DNA of 64,000 nt, taken from an uncultured Clostridia bacterium (GTDB taxonomy: Bacteria > Bacillota > Clostridia > Christensenellales > Borkfalkiaceae). Where the stretch lies: positions 124,001-188,000 of the forward strand of contig CALVUR010000002.1 in assembly GCA_944363645.1 (NCBI GenBank), read 5' to 3'. The translations under genes were made by a program, and so were the position numbers. The notes beneath the pieces are model-generated. The model saw nothing but the letters and a program-made list of their open reading frames with translations. It had not been told where the DNA came from and made no database searches. Below, piece by piece: positions 16,649 through 25,840 of the stretch (position 1 is the stretch's first letter; the number at the start of each line of letters is the position of its first letter).

Positions 16649-16953
16649 ACTATCACCAAAAATACAAAAATAAAATAACTTACAAAACTTTATTATGCTA
16701 CCGCTTTTTAATTTATGACTTTTTTTAAACCTTTCCACGAACCTTACCGCCGTCCAAAAATGACAAGAACAAAAAATTTACCGCCCTAAAACAGCCAAAA
16801 ACCAACAAAAAAACAACAAAACAGCAACCAAAAACTAATCAAAAAGCGGACAAAACGGCACACAAAAAGAGCGAAAAGGGCTTAAAAATAATTTATTTTA
16901 ATAAATTAAGTTAGTATTTTAGATAATTAAAGCAAAAAACGGCATTTATTTTA
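16649..16953. other. A-rich intergenic DNA
   Basis: Between the small hypothetical gene and the promoter at 16954. It is strikingly rich in A and C on the plus strand around 16780-16880, with no ORF or hairpin that I can support. Confidence 0.4.
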
Positions 16954-16982
16954 TTGCTTATTTTTATTTTTTAGTATATAAT
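16954..16982 (+). promoter_or_regulatory. Promoter of the two-lipoprotein operon
   Basis: TTGCTT (16954-16959), 17-base spacer, TATAAT (16977-16982). Confidence 0.6.
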
Positions 16983-17080
16983 AATCAGTACGGACTAACG
17001 ACGGGCGCAAAATAGTTGCGACGAAAAGATAGTTAGGTAAAATATTACTGCCACCTTGGTGGTTAATAAAGGAGTAATAG

Positions 17081-18577
17081 ATGAAAAAGTTTTTATGTTT
17101 AGTTTTTGCCCTTGTGTTATCACTTTCAATGGTAGCCTGTGCAGGCGGTTGGAAGTCAACAGTAACAGATTATTCGGGCGAAGTATCATCTAACGGTGGT
17201 TTTGCCGTAGTTAAAGGTGATTATGTATATTACATCAACGGTGTTGAAAGTAACACTGCTGACAACGCATTTGGCACACCTGTTAAAGGCGCACTTGTAC
17301 GTACAAAGGTAAGCGAACTTGGTAACGATAACCCACAAAGCGAAGTTGTTATACCAAAACTTGTATTTACAAACGGTCCTGAAGGTAGCAATGGTTTTTA
17401 CATTTACGGTGATTACGTATACTACACCTCACCAAGCACCGACAAGGACAAAACGGGCGCAGTATTAAACGGCTCACTTGAATTTTTAAGAACAAAACTT
17501 GACGGTACTGACACAACAGAGATCACAACAGTTGAAAACCTTACCGCAGGTTTTAGATATGTTTTAGACGGCGAAAAGGTTTACCTTGTAGTAAACACCA
17601 CAGATGCTGACGGCAATAACGTACTTGTAAGTTATGACGCAACAAAGAAAAACACCGTATTAGCAACAAGTGGCACAGTACAAAATTACGTATTTTCAAA
17701 CGACTTGGCAAAGACATACTGCTATTATGTAGAAACCGCACACAACGAAGAACTTGACCAAGACGAATCTTACCAAGATATCGTAAAATTCAACTTTAAC
17801 GGCGAAGAAGAAACAACCGTTTTAGAAGGTAATGACGGCACACAAGGCGCAACGTTCACCTTAATTAAAGACACCGGCAGCGACGTTTATTATTCTAAAA
17901 CTTACGTTGACACAACAGTTGTAACAACTGTAAAATACTTTGCTGCAACAAACAATTCTTTCACCGACGGTAATGTTTTATTGAGCGAAGCAACCACAAA
18001 CGCATCAACAATTTTTGCTAATACTTCGATGTTTAAATCGGTTAGCGAAATCATCTATTTTGATGCTACACTCGGCTTCTTAAAATATGACTATAACAAA
18101 AGAAACAACCCGGCAACTTACGGCGTAACTTACCTTGTAACAAACAAACAAGTTTTAAACGAACTTGCTTCTTTATCGGTAAGCAGTTACACCGACGAAT
18201 ACATTTACATGACAGATTCTTCAAACTATTTATATAGAGTAAATGTTAGCGAACTTTTAGCTGGCAACTGTGCTGTTGAACAAATGACTTATGTATCACT
18301 TAAGACTTCTTCAACATTCTATAAGCCAGAAGTTATCGGTAACTATGTTTTAGGCGCACTTGACACCGAACCATTTGGTAACTATATTTACGCCGTTGAA
18401 ATTAAGACAGGTTTGACCGAAGACGAAGAAGACGCTGAACTTGAAAAATATGATTTCACCGTTGAAGAAAACTTGGTAAACTTTGCTAAACGCAGAATCG
18501 GCATCCAAACACAAGAAGATGCAACCGCTTATCAAGAATATTTAGAAGAAACTTTTAAAGATGAAGATAAGGAATAA
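17081..18577 (+). CDS. Lipoprotein with beta-propeller-like repeats
   Basis: The signal peptide is K-K-F-L-C-L-V-F-A-L-V-L-S-L-S-M with lipobox V-A-C-A, so the mature protein is lipid-anchored outside the membrane at Cys20. The body has recurring short blocks such as G-D-Y-V-Y-Y-I-N, G-D-Y-V-Y-Y-T-S, D-G-E-K-V-Y-L-V and D-E-Y-I-Y-M-T-D, the spacing of blade repeats in DUF5050/beta-propeller proteins. The end is acidic and helical. GGAG precedes the ATG. It is the first gene of a pair; the next start (18561) overlaps its last 17 bases. Function unknown. Confidence 0.72.
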   Translation: MKKFLCLVFALVLSLSMVACAGGWKSTVTDYSGEVSSNGGFAVVKGDYVYYINGVESNTADNAFGTPVKGALVRTKVSELGNDNPQSEVVIPKLVFTNGPEGSNGFYIYGDYVYYTSPSTDKDKTGAVLNGSLEFLRTKLDGTDTTEITTVENLTAGFRYVLDGEKVYLVVNTTDADGNNVLVSYDATKKNTVLATSGTVQNYVFSNDLAKTYCYYVETAHNEELDQDESYQDIVKFNFNGEEETTVLEGNDGTQGATFTLIKDTGSDVYYSKTYVDTTVVTTVKYFAATNNSFTDGNVLLSEATTNASTIFANTSMFKSVSEIIYFDATLGFLKYDYNKRNNPATYGVTYLVTNKQVLNELASLSVSSYTDEYIYMTDSSNYLYRVNVSELLAGNCAVEQMTYVSLKTSSTFYKPEVIGNYVLGALDTEPFGNYIYAVEIKTGLTEDEEDAELEKYDFTVEENLVNFAKRRIGIQTQEDATAYQEYLEETFKDEDKE

Positions 18578-19037
18578 TTTAATTATTTTCGCTTTAATAG
18601 TATCACTAACGCTGTGTTGCGTGTGTTTTGGCGGTTGTAAGCAACCTGCGCAAAAAGATGACAACCAGCAAGTAGACAACACTTTAAAGGAACTTGATAT
18701 GTTTTTAAGTATAAACGGCGAAACTTTTACGGTTAAGTTAGAAGATAACAAAACTTCTCAACAACTTTTAAACCTTTTACCTTTAACCGCACAAATGAAC
18801 GAGTTAAACGGCAACGAAAAATATTATTATCTTGACCAAAAATTGCCAACAAACAGCCAAGCCGTTGGTTATATAACCGCTGGCGACGTAATGCTTTATA
18901 ACAACAACTGTTTGGTAATTTTTTACGAAAGTTTTTCGACAAGTTATAGTTACACCAAAATCGGTCATATTGAAAACGCTGAAAACTTAAAAACCATTTT
19001 AGGCACTGGTAACGTAACAGTTAAGTGGTATAAATAA
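18561..19037 (+). CDS. Lipoprotein with cyclophilin-like domain
   Basis: A 158-residue lipoprotein with lipobox F-G-G-C. The mature part M-F-L-S-I-N-G-E-T-F-T-V-K-L-E-D-N-K-T-S followed by L-P-L-T-A-Q-M-N-E-L-N-G and a G-Y-I-T-A-G-D-V-M-L-Y motif matches the cyclophilin-like fold found in many Clostridia and Bacteroides. These domains have not been shown to be isomerases. It overlaps the preceding lipoprotein by 17 bases, so the two are translationally coupled and probably work together at the cell surface. It ends in a terminator. Confidence 0.75.
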   Translation: MKIRNNLIIFALIVSLTLCCVCFGGCKQPAQKDDNQQVDNTLKELDMFLSINGETFTVKLEDNKTSQQLLNLLPLTAQMNELNGNEKYYYLDQKLPTNSQAVGYITAGDVMLYNNNCLVIFYESFSTSYSYTKIGHIENAENLKTILGTGNVTVKWYK

Positions 19038-19051
19038 ACTAAACTTTTTAA

Positions 19052-19078
19052 GGGGACTTTTTTAAGTCCCCCTTTTTT
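19052..19078 (+). terminator. Terminator of the two-lipoprotein operon
   Basis: Stem GGGGACTT (19052-19059) with AAGTCCCC (19064-19071), followed by six Ts. Confidence 0.88.
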
Positions 19079-19275
19079 ATTTCCCCTTATCCACCGCCTG
19101 TCAATTATATAATAAATAACCACCCACTTTAAATAACTGTTTTAATCCATATTTTTTGAGTTTTTGGGCGTAAATGCCCATATATGCCACCATGTATGGG
19201 CTTTTTTACATAAATTTGTCATAATCAAGCCAAAGGTAAGTGAAAAAGCACAAGTATTTTTTAATTTTACCTACC

Positions 19276-19313
19276 GAAAAATGGGGCTATAAGCCCGTTA
19301 TCGCCATTTTTTA
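19276..19313 (+). repeat. Palindromic element copy 10
   Basis: Core GGGCTATAAGCCCGTTATC (19284-19302) between arms GAAAAATGG and CCATTTTTT. Intergenic, between two convergent operons. Confidence 0.88.
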
Positions 19314-19384
19314 AGGAAAAACACCTTTTTAAAACCACGCCAAAAAAAAGCCGAAAAAGCCCACACATACCCCGATTTAAACAT

Positions 19385-19427
19385 AAAAACAAAAAAGGAA
19401 GATGCAAAAAAACATCTTCCTTTTTTT
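19385..19427 (-). terminator. Terminator of the surface operon
   Basis: Stem AAGGAAGATG (19395-19404) with CATCTTCCTT (19413-19422). T-rich on both strands, so it may stop transcription both ways. Confidence 0.82.
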
Positions 19428-19447
19428 ACAAAATGTTATTTATAAGA

Positions 19448-20818
19448 TTAAGCGGTTGTTGCTTCTGCCCAGATTGCGTAAAGAGTAATGTTTTCGGTAA
19501 CGGGGACCATATCGGTGAAAGCACCGTTGTTGATGGGTGCACCGTTGACAAATTCTACATTCTTTGTCTTATACCAACCAAGGAAAACATAGCCTTCCCT
19601 TTGTGGGGTTGGGATAACGCTTGCTTGTGGATAAGTTGAACCTTTTTCAAGCCTTACTGTAACAGAGCCATCTTGATTTACCGTGTGGTCTGCTGGGTAG
19701 GCGTTTACGTCTGTTGAAAGTGTACCGCCTTCTGGCTTGAAGGTAACTGAAACCTTGTTTTCTGTCAAACTTGTTGATAAGTCGATAAGTAACTTCCAAC
19801 TGCCGTTTGTCTTTTGGAAAATTTGGTTGTATTGTGTGCAGTAATAAAAGTCGCCATCAAATGTTGGGGTTTGCCTAAATTCTGGCAAATCGTTTAAATC
19901 TGGTGGTAAAACGCCTGAAAGCCAAGTTGCTGGGCGTTGAACTTGAATTTTGCTGTCGCCATCACCAAAGGTGATTTGGTTGCCCAAAACGTCGGTAACG
20001 GTAACGACGAATTCATACATACCGGTTGTTGCGTTGTATGAAACGTTCATGCTGGTAAGTGCTGAAGAATAAACCTTGTAGGACACTTTTTGTTCCTCAC
20101 CACTTTCGTCTAAAACGGGTTGACCTTCGCCGTCTAAAAGGGTTTCGCTTGTAACGATTTCATAGCCCTGACCTTTTTCATCGCTGAAAGGAAGGATTTC
20201 GACAATGCCTGTACCCTTGATACTGCCCATATTTTTCCAATAACCGTTTGAAAGTTTTGTGTAAACGGTGTATGATTGAGTATCTAAATAAAAGTCGCCT
20301 GTTTTTGCTTCAACGGGGTTTTCAGGATCTTTATCTGGTGCGCCTTCGCCCATGAGCCAAGTTGAACCGTCTTGACCTTTGAACTCGTCAATATTGATAT
20401 CCCAACTGTTAAGTTCGTTGCCTAAAGCGTCGACATATTTAAAAGAAAGGTATCTAAGCCCGTTTTTCTCGGTAATTTCCACCCTATTAACGCTTGCGCC
20501 GTCAGCACCGTCAGGGATTTCAAAAGTAAAATCTGTGCCTTCTGAAAAACTCATGGTAACGTTTGTTACACGGTTTTCGCTGTCATAGTTGGTGGTAACG
20601 TTTGTAATAGACGTACCTTTTGGAATCAAGAACCTATCAGAAGGGCTGTTGTCTTGGTAAGTGATTTCAAGATAAACGTTGCCGTCTTCGTCGGTAACAC
20701 GCTTAATTTCTTGAATACTGCGAACACCTTCTTCTTCTTGCCAAGCACCGAATCCGCAACCGCTGAAGAAAACGGAAAGTAGCAAAATGATTGCAGTTAA
20801 TGTGAGTAGTTTACGCAT
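19448..20818 (-). CDS. Lipoprotein with InlB-type (Listeria-Bacteroides) repeat
   Basis: Surface lipoprotein; lipobox F-S-G-C. The long middle is beta-rich, with repeated G-T-x-x-x-x-V / D-G-A-D-G-A-S blocks typical of exported filament or adhesin-like proteins. The C-terminal 80 residues form an InlB B-repeat: V-T-F-K-P-E-G-G-T-L-S ... G-Y-V-F-L-G-W-Y ... I-T-L-Y-A-I-W-A-E, a fold used in cell-surface adhesion. I start at the ATG at 20818, one base after the upstream stop (20820-20822) and with GGGAGG at the right distance, rather than the longer frame. It is the last gene of the surface operon, before the terminator. Confidence 0.8.
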   Translation of the reverse strand: MRKLLTLTAIILLLSVFFSGCGFGAWQEEEGVRSIQEIKRVTDEDGNVYLEITYQDNSPSDRFLIPKGTSITNVTTNYDSENRVTNVTMSFSEGTDFTFEIPDGADGASVNRVEITEKNGLRYLSFKYVDALGNELNSWDINIDEFKGQDGSTWLMGEGAPDKDPENPVEAKTGDFYLDTQSYTVYTKLSNGYWKNMGSIKGTGIVEILPFSDEKGQGYEIVTSETLLDGEGQPVLDESGEEQKVSYKVYSSALTSMNVSYNATTGMYEFVVTVTDVLGNQITFGDGDSKIQVQRPATWLSGVLPPDLNDLPEFRQTPTFDGDFYYCTQYNQIFQKTNGSWKLLIDLSTSLTENKVSVTFKPEGGTLSTDVNAYPADHTVNQDGSVTVRLEKGSTYPQASVIPTPQREGYVFLGWYKTKNVEFVNGAPINNGAFTDMVPVTENITLYAIWAEATTA

Positions 20819-20819
20819 T

Positions 20820-23321
20820 TTATGCCTCCCTAACAATATTAACAGGCGTAGCGTTTGCCTGCAATTCCTCTATTTTTGGCGACTCGTTAAACAAGTAGCC
20901 GTCGCCTTTATTGAACACGAACTTGAATGGTTCGTAACCGGTAACGATTGTAACCGTTTTTATAAGGGTGTTTTCATCAACTTCGATACCCATGCTTTCG
21001 ACAACATCGGGCGGAAGAATTTGACCTAAGAACCCAACAGGGTCAACGACCGGTAAGTCCAAATAGTTATCAAGTAAATCTACACGCTTAACAGCATCTT
21101 CGTCTAAAATGCCGTTTTCGTTTATCCTACCGTTGATGTGGTTATCGGTGTAACCATCGAAGGTAAGCGTTGAACAGTTTTGACCACCGCCGTAGTAAGC
21201 AAACGGCAAGTTAATGTACCTATCGCCTTGCTCGTCTTGATAGTAAACGGCGTCAGCCTGAATGATTGACTTGATGGGGAAAATTTGATCGATTGTGTAA
21301 TTTTTACCGATGATTTGGGCAAGCGTTGAAATGTTTTCATCGATAAGCCCTGATACATCGAGATTATCCAATGTCTTATAGTCGTAAAATTTAGTGTTAC
21401 CGCTGACATTTACCGTAACGGGATAACTTGTGCCGGAAATTCTTGACGGCATGAAGTTTTTGTTGAAAATCTGCAAGAATGTTGCGATAGACGTTGGAAG
21501 TTGCGAACTATAAAGGAATGGACCATTAAATAAAGATTCAAAGGCAACAGAAGCGATACCACTGCGATAAAACATACAGTCAACAATTTGGGTGCTACCC
21601 ATATATTGTCCGGTAAGGTCTTTTGAAAGTGCCGTTTGAAGTTGGTTTAAAACGGTTTTGATTTGGTCTTTCGTCTTATAATCGTACTCGCTACCAATCT
21701 TGCCGTTTAAGTAATCGTTTAAGGTGTTGTTTGCAACGCTTTCTGCACGCAAAAACTCGCCTATAGTACCGTTAACGCCACCGTTTGGGGTTGAGAAGTT
21801 GTAATTTTTAACGGGGTCTGCAACCACGTATTCGTTTGCGCCCGTGATAAATAAGAAGTTGCGCGCGTTAGATAACATGCTGTTTTCAACAACTAAATTT
21901 TGACTGCTGAAACTGCGCAAAACGTTTTTACCGTTGCTCATACGCATGTTTTTAAGTGTAACGTTGTCGCCGTCGACTTCGACAACCGTACCAACGGTAT
22001 CCAAAAATGCAAACACGTTAACGTCGTCGCAGTTTTGAACTTTAAGGTCGTTTACGGTGATATTGTCGCCGTCGATATAAAGCCCTATATTATCTTGACC
22101 GTAAGCGGTAACGATGTTTAAACTGTCGCCACTTGATGCGGACGGTGTACCTACCGTATAGAACGGCAATGGACCACGGAATAGGTCTGTACTTGATAAG
22201 GTTGGAATTGTTACGTCGCCTTCAACACGAGTGCTTGACGGATACGCCAAGTTGTGGAAGTTGATTTGATAACCGTTGCCGTAAAAGTCCTTTTGTACCC
22301 TAAGCCCGGCAAGGACATTTGGCTGTACCTGATTATCCGGTCTTGCCTCGTTCCACTGATTCAGGTATTCGTGATTATACTTTGTGGTAAAGGAATAAAT
22401 AGAGCCGTTTTGGGTGTTAAAATCAAACTTACCACCGCCATTAGCATAACCAAAATAAGGTGTGCCACTGTTTAGATAAGTGTTATACGATTCAAACGAA
22501 GTTTGAAGTACCACAATCTCGCCCGATTGTGAGCGGTTTGTGCAGTACAAAAGTTGTTCATAATCGTAAACGTTAACGCCGTCTTTTACGGCTGTAAAGG
22601 CGTAATTTCCGCCCTCAATTTGCATATCTACGATATCGGTTGAAACGGCGATTTGACTTTGACCGGGGTTGTTTATTGAAACGGTACCGTAAGTGGTGTA
22701 ACCGCCACCCGATTTTTCGCCGTTATCAAAGGATAGATTTACCGAAATGTTATCACTGCACGTAATTTGGGGGTTAGCAGTAGATAAACTTTCGGGGATG
22801 AGCCTAACCATAATGTCAAAAGAAGCGTTTTGCTTTTGACCGTTTATTATGTCGAACTGACCATAATATTGCGTTTTGTCCACCTTGCCGTACGCCGATT
22901 GTGGGTTACGGCTTGTAATGATGATTGCGCCGTTTGTGTAAACGATAAGGGTGAAACTACGGCTTACATTGCCTTTTAGGTTGGAACAAGTAACTTCCAC
23001 TTGCCCATCCTTTATCGTTTCTAAATAAAACTTTCCGTCCTTATTTATAACACGTGCATTTGGCTCTTGCTGGTCGTCCGTGTTTGAAACGGTCCAAGTA
23101 AGTTCATTACCCTTGCCAACGTCCACATGGCGGTTATTGACGCCCCTTGCGGTGAGCGGATATGGCGTGTCGGTAAGTTTAAACGCCTCGATATCATCGT
23201 AATCCCAATCAATGTAAGAAATATCTACGTCGACGGTGTTATATGTCAAGTTTACCGTAACGATTGTGAGCGTTGAGATTAAGAAAGGTATTAAAAGTAA
23301 AATGATAAGATTTTTCTTCAT
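20820..23321 (-). CDS. Exported beta-helix-like surface protein
   Basis: An 833-residue protein with one N-terminal hydrophobic segment (L-I-I-L-L-L-I-P-F-L-I-S-T-L-T-I-V) and a large exterior part. Residues about 410-500 show the short in-register repeats of a parallel beta-helix: D-G-D-N-I-T-V-N-D-L-K-V-Q-N, D-G-D-N-V-T-L-K-N-M-R-M-S-N, Q-N-L-V-V-E-N-S-M-L-S-N. A bacterial Ig-like stretch may precede it (residues 60-130). No catalytic residues of pectate lyases are evident. Its ATG overlaps the permease stop (ATGA type), so it is in one operon with the ABC exporter. A role as a cargo or cell-surface scaffold of that exporter is inference. Confidence 0.7.
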   Translation of the reverse strand: MKKNLIILLLIPFLISTLTIVTVNLTYNTVDVDISYIDWDYDDIEAFKLTDTPYPLTARGVNNRHVDVGKGNELTWTVSNTDDQQEPNARVINKDGKFYLETIKDGQVEVTCSNLKGNVSRSFTLIVYTNGAIIITSRNPQSAYGKVDKTQYYGQFDIINGQKQNASFDIMVRLIPESLSTANPQITCSDNISVNLSFDNGEKSGGGYTTYGTVSINNPGQSQIAVSTDIVDMQIEGGNYAFTAVKDGVNVYDYEQLLYCTNRSQSGEIVVLQTSFESYNTYLNSGTPYFGYANGGGKFDFNTQNGSIYSFTTKYNHEYLNQWNEARPDNQVQPNVLAGLRVQKDFYGNGYQINFHNLAYPSSTRVEGDVTIPTLSSTDLFRGPLPFYTVGTPSASSGDSLNIVTAYGQDNIGLYIDGDNITVNDLKVQNCDDVNVFAFLDTVGTVVEVDGDNVTLKNMRMSNGKNVLRSFSSQNLVVENSMLSNARNFLFITGANEYVVADPVKNYNFSTPNGGVNGTIGEFLRAESVANNTLNDYLNGKIGSEYDYKTKDQIKTVLNQLQTALSKDLTGQYMGSTQIVDCMFYRSGIASVAFESLFNGPFLYSSQLPTSIATFLQIFNKNFMPSRISGTSYPVTVNVSGNTKFYDYKTLDNLDVSGLIDENISTLAQIIGKNYTIDQIFPIKSIIQADAVYYQDEQGDRYINLPFAYYGGGQNCSTLTFDGYTDNHINGRINENGILDEDAVKRVDLLDNYLDLPVVDPVGFLGQILPPDVVESMGIEVDENTLIKTVTIVTGYEPFKFVFNKGDGYLFNESPKIEELQANATPVNIVREA

Positions 23322-24913
23322 CAGTTTATCGCCTCCAGATCAAGGAATAGTTTTCCGGAGTTCTTAAAAATAACGATTACCGGTGCAATACCTACCAAAA
23401 CTATCATCAAAAGACCGCCCAAAATGGTTAAGACGTTGGGGACCTTTAAGTAAGATAAAATTATTGCCGAAACTGCGAAAACAAAGGGCAACAGGTAGGA
23501 TATCAAGGAAGAAAATGTTGTGGACCTTGCCCTTAAGTGGCGAATTGAAAGTTCTTCCCACAAGGAAACCACGTCGAAAATAAAGAGTAAACATGCCGAA
23601 ATGATAAACCCGAAAAGCCCCGTTGTAAACGGCACGGTTTTTGAAGCCATAAGTGCAATGACGGAAACCAAAAGTGATATCATTGACATAATAAACGGGA
23701 TGCTTACCTTTATAAATAACTGCGTTGAAAATTTAACGGGCATCGTTTTCATTTGCTTAATGGTGCGCTTTTCCATAGTAATATAGTTGTTTGCGCCTTG
23801 GTTTATAATGACCGTGAAAAGCATGATAAACAAGAGGTCCACATAACTTGTAAGCCCTGGGATAAGTGCGGTAAAATATTGCAACGTACCAGCCGTCAAA
23901 CTTGCGTTCATAGAGCGAATTACGAAGGTAAGAAGTAACGGTTGTACGATAAGTAGCCCTGTAAATGAAAAGATGTAATTTGAGTTTTTTGTGATTAAAG
24001 CAAGTTCCTTTTTTATAAGGGCTTTTTTAACGCTAACGGGCTTATAGGCACGTTTTTTGTGTGTTTTGGCTGGCGTTAAGGAAATGTTTCTTACGTAGTT
24101 ATAAGCGTAAATTGCGACCGATAACCCCATGCCAAAGATGCCGAGTGAGACTGCAAAGAATGGTAAAAATGATAACTTGCTGTTGTTGACAAAAATGTCG
24201 AGTAAAAAGTTTACGGGAACAGCAAATCTTCTAAACGAGATAACTTTTGCGATTGCTTCTTCACTGAAAAGCAAAACTAAACCGTTTTTAGAAACGAGTT
24301 TAATAAAGACGTCTAACACATAACTATAGCAAAGTGCAAGACCGAAAATGATGACAAGGCTGAAACCAAGTTCGATTAAAAAGTGCTTTTTAAGGAATTT
24401 GATTAAAAGCCATACGGGATACACAAGCATGAGCCCAATACCCATTTGGAAGAAGAATGTTGCAACGGGATAGAAAATGCACTTGAAAAAGAAGATGGGT
24501 GCCCTGTTTGCAAGTTGACCGTACGCAACGAGAAGTGGGTATTCAAAAATGAGCGATGCTAAACAGTGTATAAAGAATAGATAAGCAAGTTTGGAAACTA
24601 TTATTTGAGTGTTTGAAACGGGGCGGTAAGAAAGTTGCTCTATATCCTTATTATCGAAAAACAAGCGTTTTGCGTTGAATAAACCGCTTATTGTAAGGAT
24701 AATCGTTGTAACGAAAAGAAAAACGGTAAGGAAAGATTCTTTTGCGCCGTTAATGTTGCCAATTTGCTTTAAGATTGTCCTAAAAAGGAAAAGTTCTACA
24801 ATAATAAACGCACAAAAAAAGACAAGGGTGAATATGGCAGTAGCCACCCTTTGATAAAGGTTCTGTTTTGAACCTAACATCGTTTTAAAGTCTTTTATAA
24901 TGAGGTTGAGCAT
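23321..24913 (-). CDS. ABC-2-type multi-pass membrane permease
   Basis: A 530-residue protein with about 12 transmembrane segments and a basic cytoplasmic linker near residue 290. It lies 162 bases after the ABC ATPase on the same strand, with the layout of a large ABC exporter permease. The linker K-T-H-K-K-R-A-Y-K-P-V-S-V-K-K-A holds the translation of palindromic element copy 11 (R-A-Y-K-P-V). The stop overlaps the start of the beta-helix gene. The substrate is unknown; by context it would be a surface protein or glycan. Large ABC-2 permeases of this length also occur in antibiotic-resistance exporters. Confidence 0.78.
   Translation of the reverse strand: MLNLIIKDFKTMLGSKQNLYQRVATAIFTLVFFCAFIIVELFLFRTILKQIGNINGAKESFLTVFLFVTTIILTISGLFNAKRLFFDNKDIEQLSYRPVSNTQIIVSKLAYLFFIHCLASLIFEYPLLVAYGQLANRAPIFFFKCIFYPVATFFFQMGIGLMLVYPVWLLIKFLKKHFLIELGFSLVIIFGLALCYSYVLDVFIKLVSKNGLVLLFSEEAIAKVISFRRFAVPVNFLLDIFVNNSKLSFLPFFAVSLGIFGMGLSVAIYAYNYVRNISLTPAKTHKKRAYKPVSVKKALIKKELALITKNSNYIFSFTGLLIVQPLLLTFVIRSMNASLTAGTLQYFTALIPGLTSYVDLLFIMLFTVIINQGANNYITMEKRTIKQMKTMPVKFSTQLFIKVSIPFIMSMISLLVSVIALMASKTVPFTTGLFGFIISACLLFIFDVVSLWEELSIRHLRARSTTFSSLISYLLPFVFAVSAIILSYLKVPNVLTILGGLLMIVLVGIAPVIVIFKNSGKLFLDLEAIN
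24033..24058 (-). repeat. Palindromic element copy 11, inside the permease gene
   Basis: Core ACGGGCTTATAG (24036-24047) with a CACGTTTTTT arm. On the coding strand it encodes R-A-Y-K-P-V in a cytoplasmic linker, same frame as copies 7 and 9. Confidence 0.75.
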
Positions 24914-25006
24914 TTATTCACCTATCAAAAAATTTGACTTTTTAGTCTTTTTTAGTAACTTTTCACCCTAAAAGGGCGAGAAAATAGTAGAAAATTAAAT
25001 TATTTT

Positions 25007-25088
25007 GGCAAAAAATAACTTTTTTTTGTCGAAAATTAAACTTCTTTGGCAAAAAATAACTTTTTTTGGCAAAAATTAAACTTCTTCG
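25007..25088. repeat. Two tandem 41-base repeats at the ATPase gene end
   Basis: GGCAAAAAATAACTTTTTTT... starts at 25007 and again at 25048, and the second copy runs into the stop codon of the ABC ATPase gene. A/T-rich minisatellite. Confidence 0.7.
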
Positions 25089-25840
25089 CCGTAAATGTGC
25101 ATGAAGATACGTGATAATTGTAGACGGCGGTTAGGCTCTCTGTTTAAGTCGTATAAACCGGCAACGACGCCATCGTTTACGATGCACACCCTGTCGCAAA
25201 TACGGCTTACCAAGTCGATGTTGTGGGAAGTAACAAACACGGTTTTGCCGTGATTTGCGTATTCACGCATCATTTTTTTGAGTTCTTCAACCGCCATAAT
25301 GTCAAGACCGACGGTTGGCTCGTCTAAAATCCAAATTTCGGGGTTATAAAGCAAACTACCGACAAGGCAGAGTTTTTGTTTCATACCGTGTGAATAGTTT
25401 GAAATACGTTCTTCTAAATCTTTTTCGCCAAGTTTAAGCCTTGAACAAAGGTAACGATAGTTGCGGACAAAATCGCCTTCTGAAACGTTATAAATACTTG
25501 CGATGAATTCCAAGTAGTCGTAACCTGTCATGACTTCGTAACAGTTTGGCTCACTTGCGACATAACCAAAGGTCGTTTTTGCGCCGAGCGGATCGAGTTT
25601 AACGTCATAATCGAGCAACATTACCCTGCCCTTATCGAATTTTTTAGAACCGATTAAGCAGTCGATAGTGGTAGATTTACCGATACCGTTTTTACCGATA
25701 AAGCCGAAAAGTTCGCCCTTTTTAACGTTTAAAGTAAGCCCTTTTAAGACCTTTTTATCGCCGTAGGCTTTGTGAAGGTCCTCAATTTGAATGGCAAATT
25801 CTGAAGTATTTATTTCCGGGGTAGTAGTTGTTGTGTTCAT
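25076..25840 (-). CDS. ABC transporter ATP-binding protein
   Basis: Powers the adjacent permease. The Walker A motif is G-K-N-G-I-G-K-S-T, the signature is S-H-G-M-K-Q-K (the variant common in ABC-2 exporters), and Walker B is I-W-I-L-D-E-P-T-V-G-L-D with the catalytic Glu. The switch His is in T-S-H-N-I-D-L. I start at the ATG at 25840 (M-N-T-T-T-T-T-P-E), which overlaps the upstream stop as TAATG and has AGGAGG; the longer frame to 25867 would bury that site. The coupling argues for joint production with the DUF2357-like protein. Confidence 0.9.
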   Translation of the reverse strand: MNTTTTTPEINTSEFAIQIEDLHKAYGDKKVLKGLTLNVKKGELFGFIGKNGIGKSTTIDCLIGSKKFDKGRVMLLDYDVKLDPLGAKTTFGYVASEPNCYEVMTGYDYLEFIASIYNVSEGDFVRNYRYLCSRLKLGEKDLEERISNYSHGMKQKLCLVGSLLYNPEIWILDEPTVGLDIMAVEELKKMMREYANHGKTVFVTSHNIDLVSRICDRVCIVNDGVVAGLYDLNREPNRRLQLSRIFMHIYGEEV

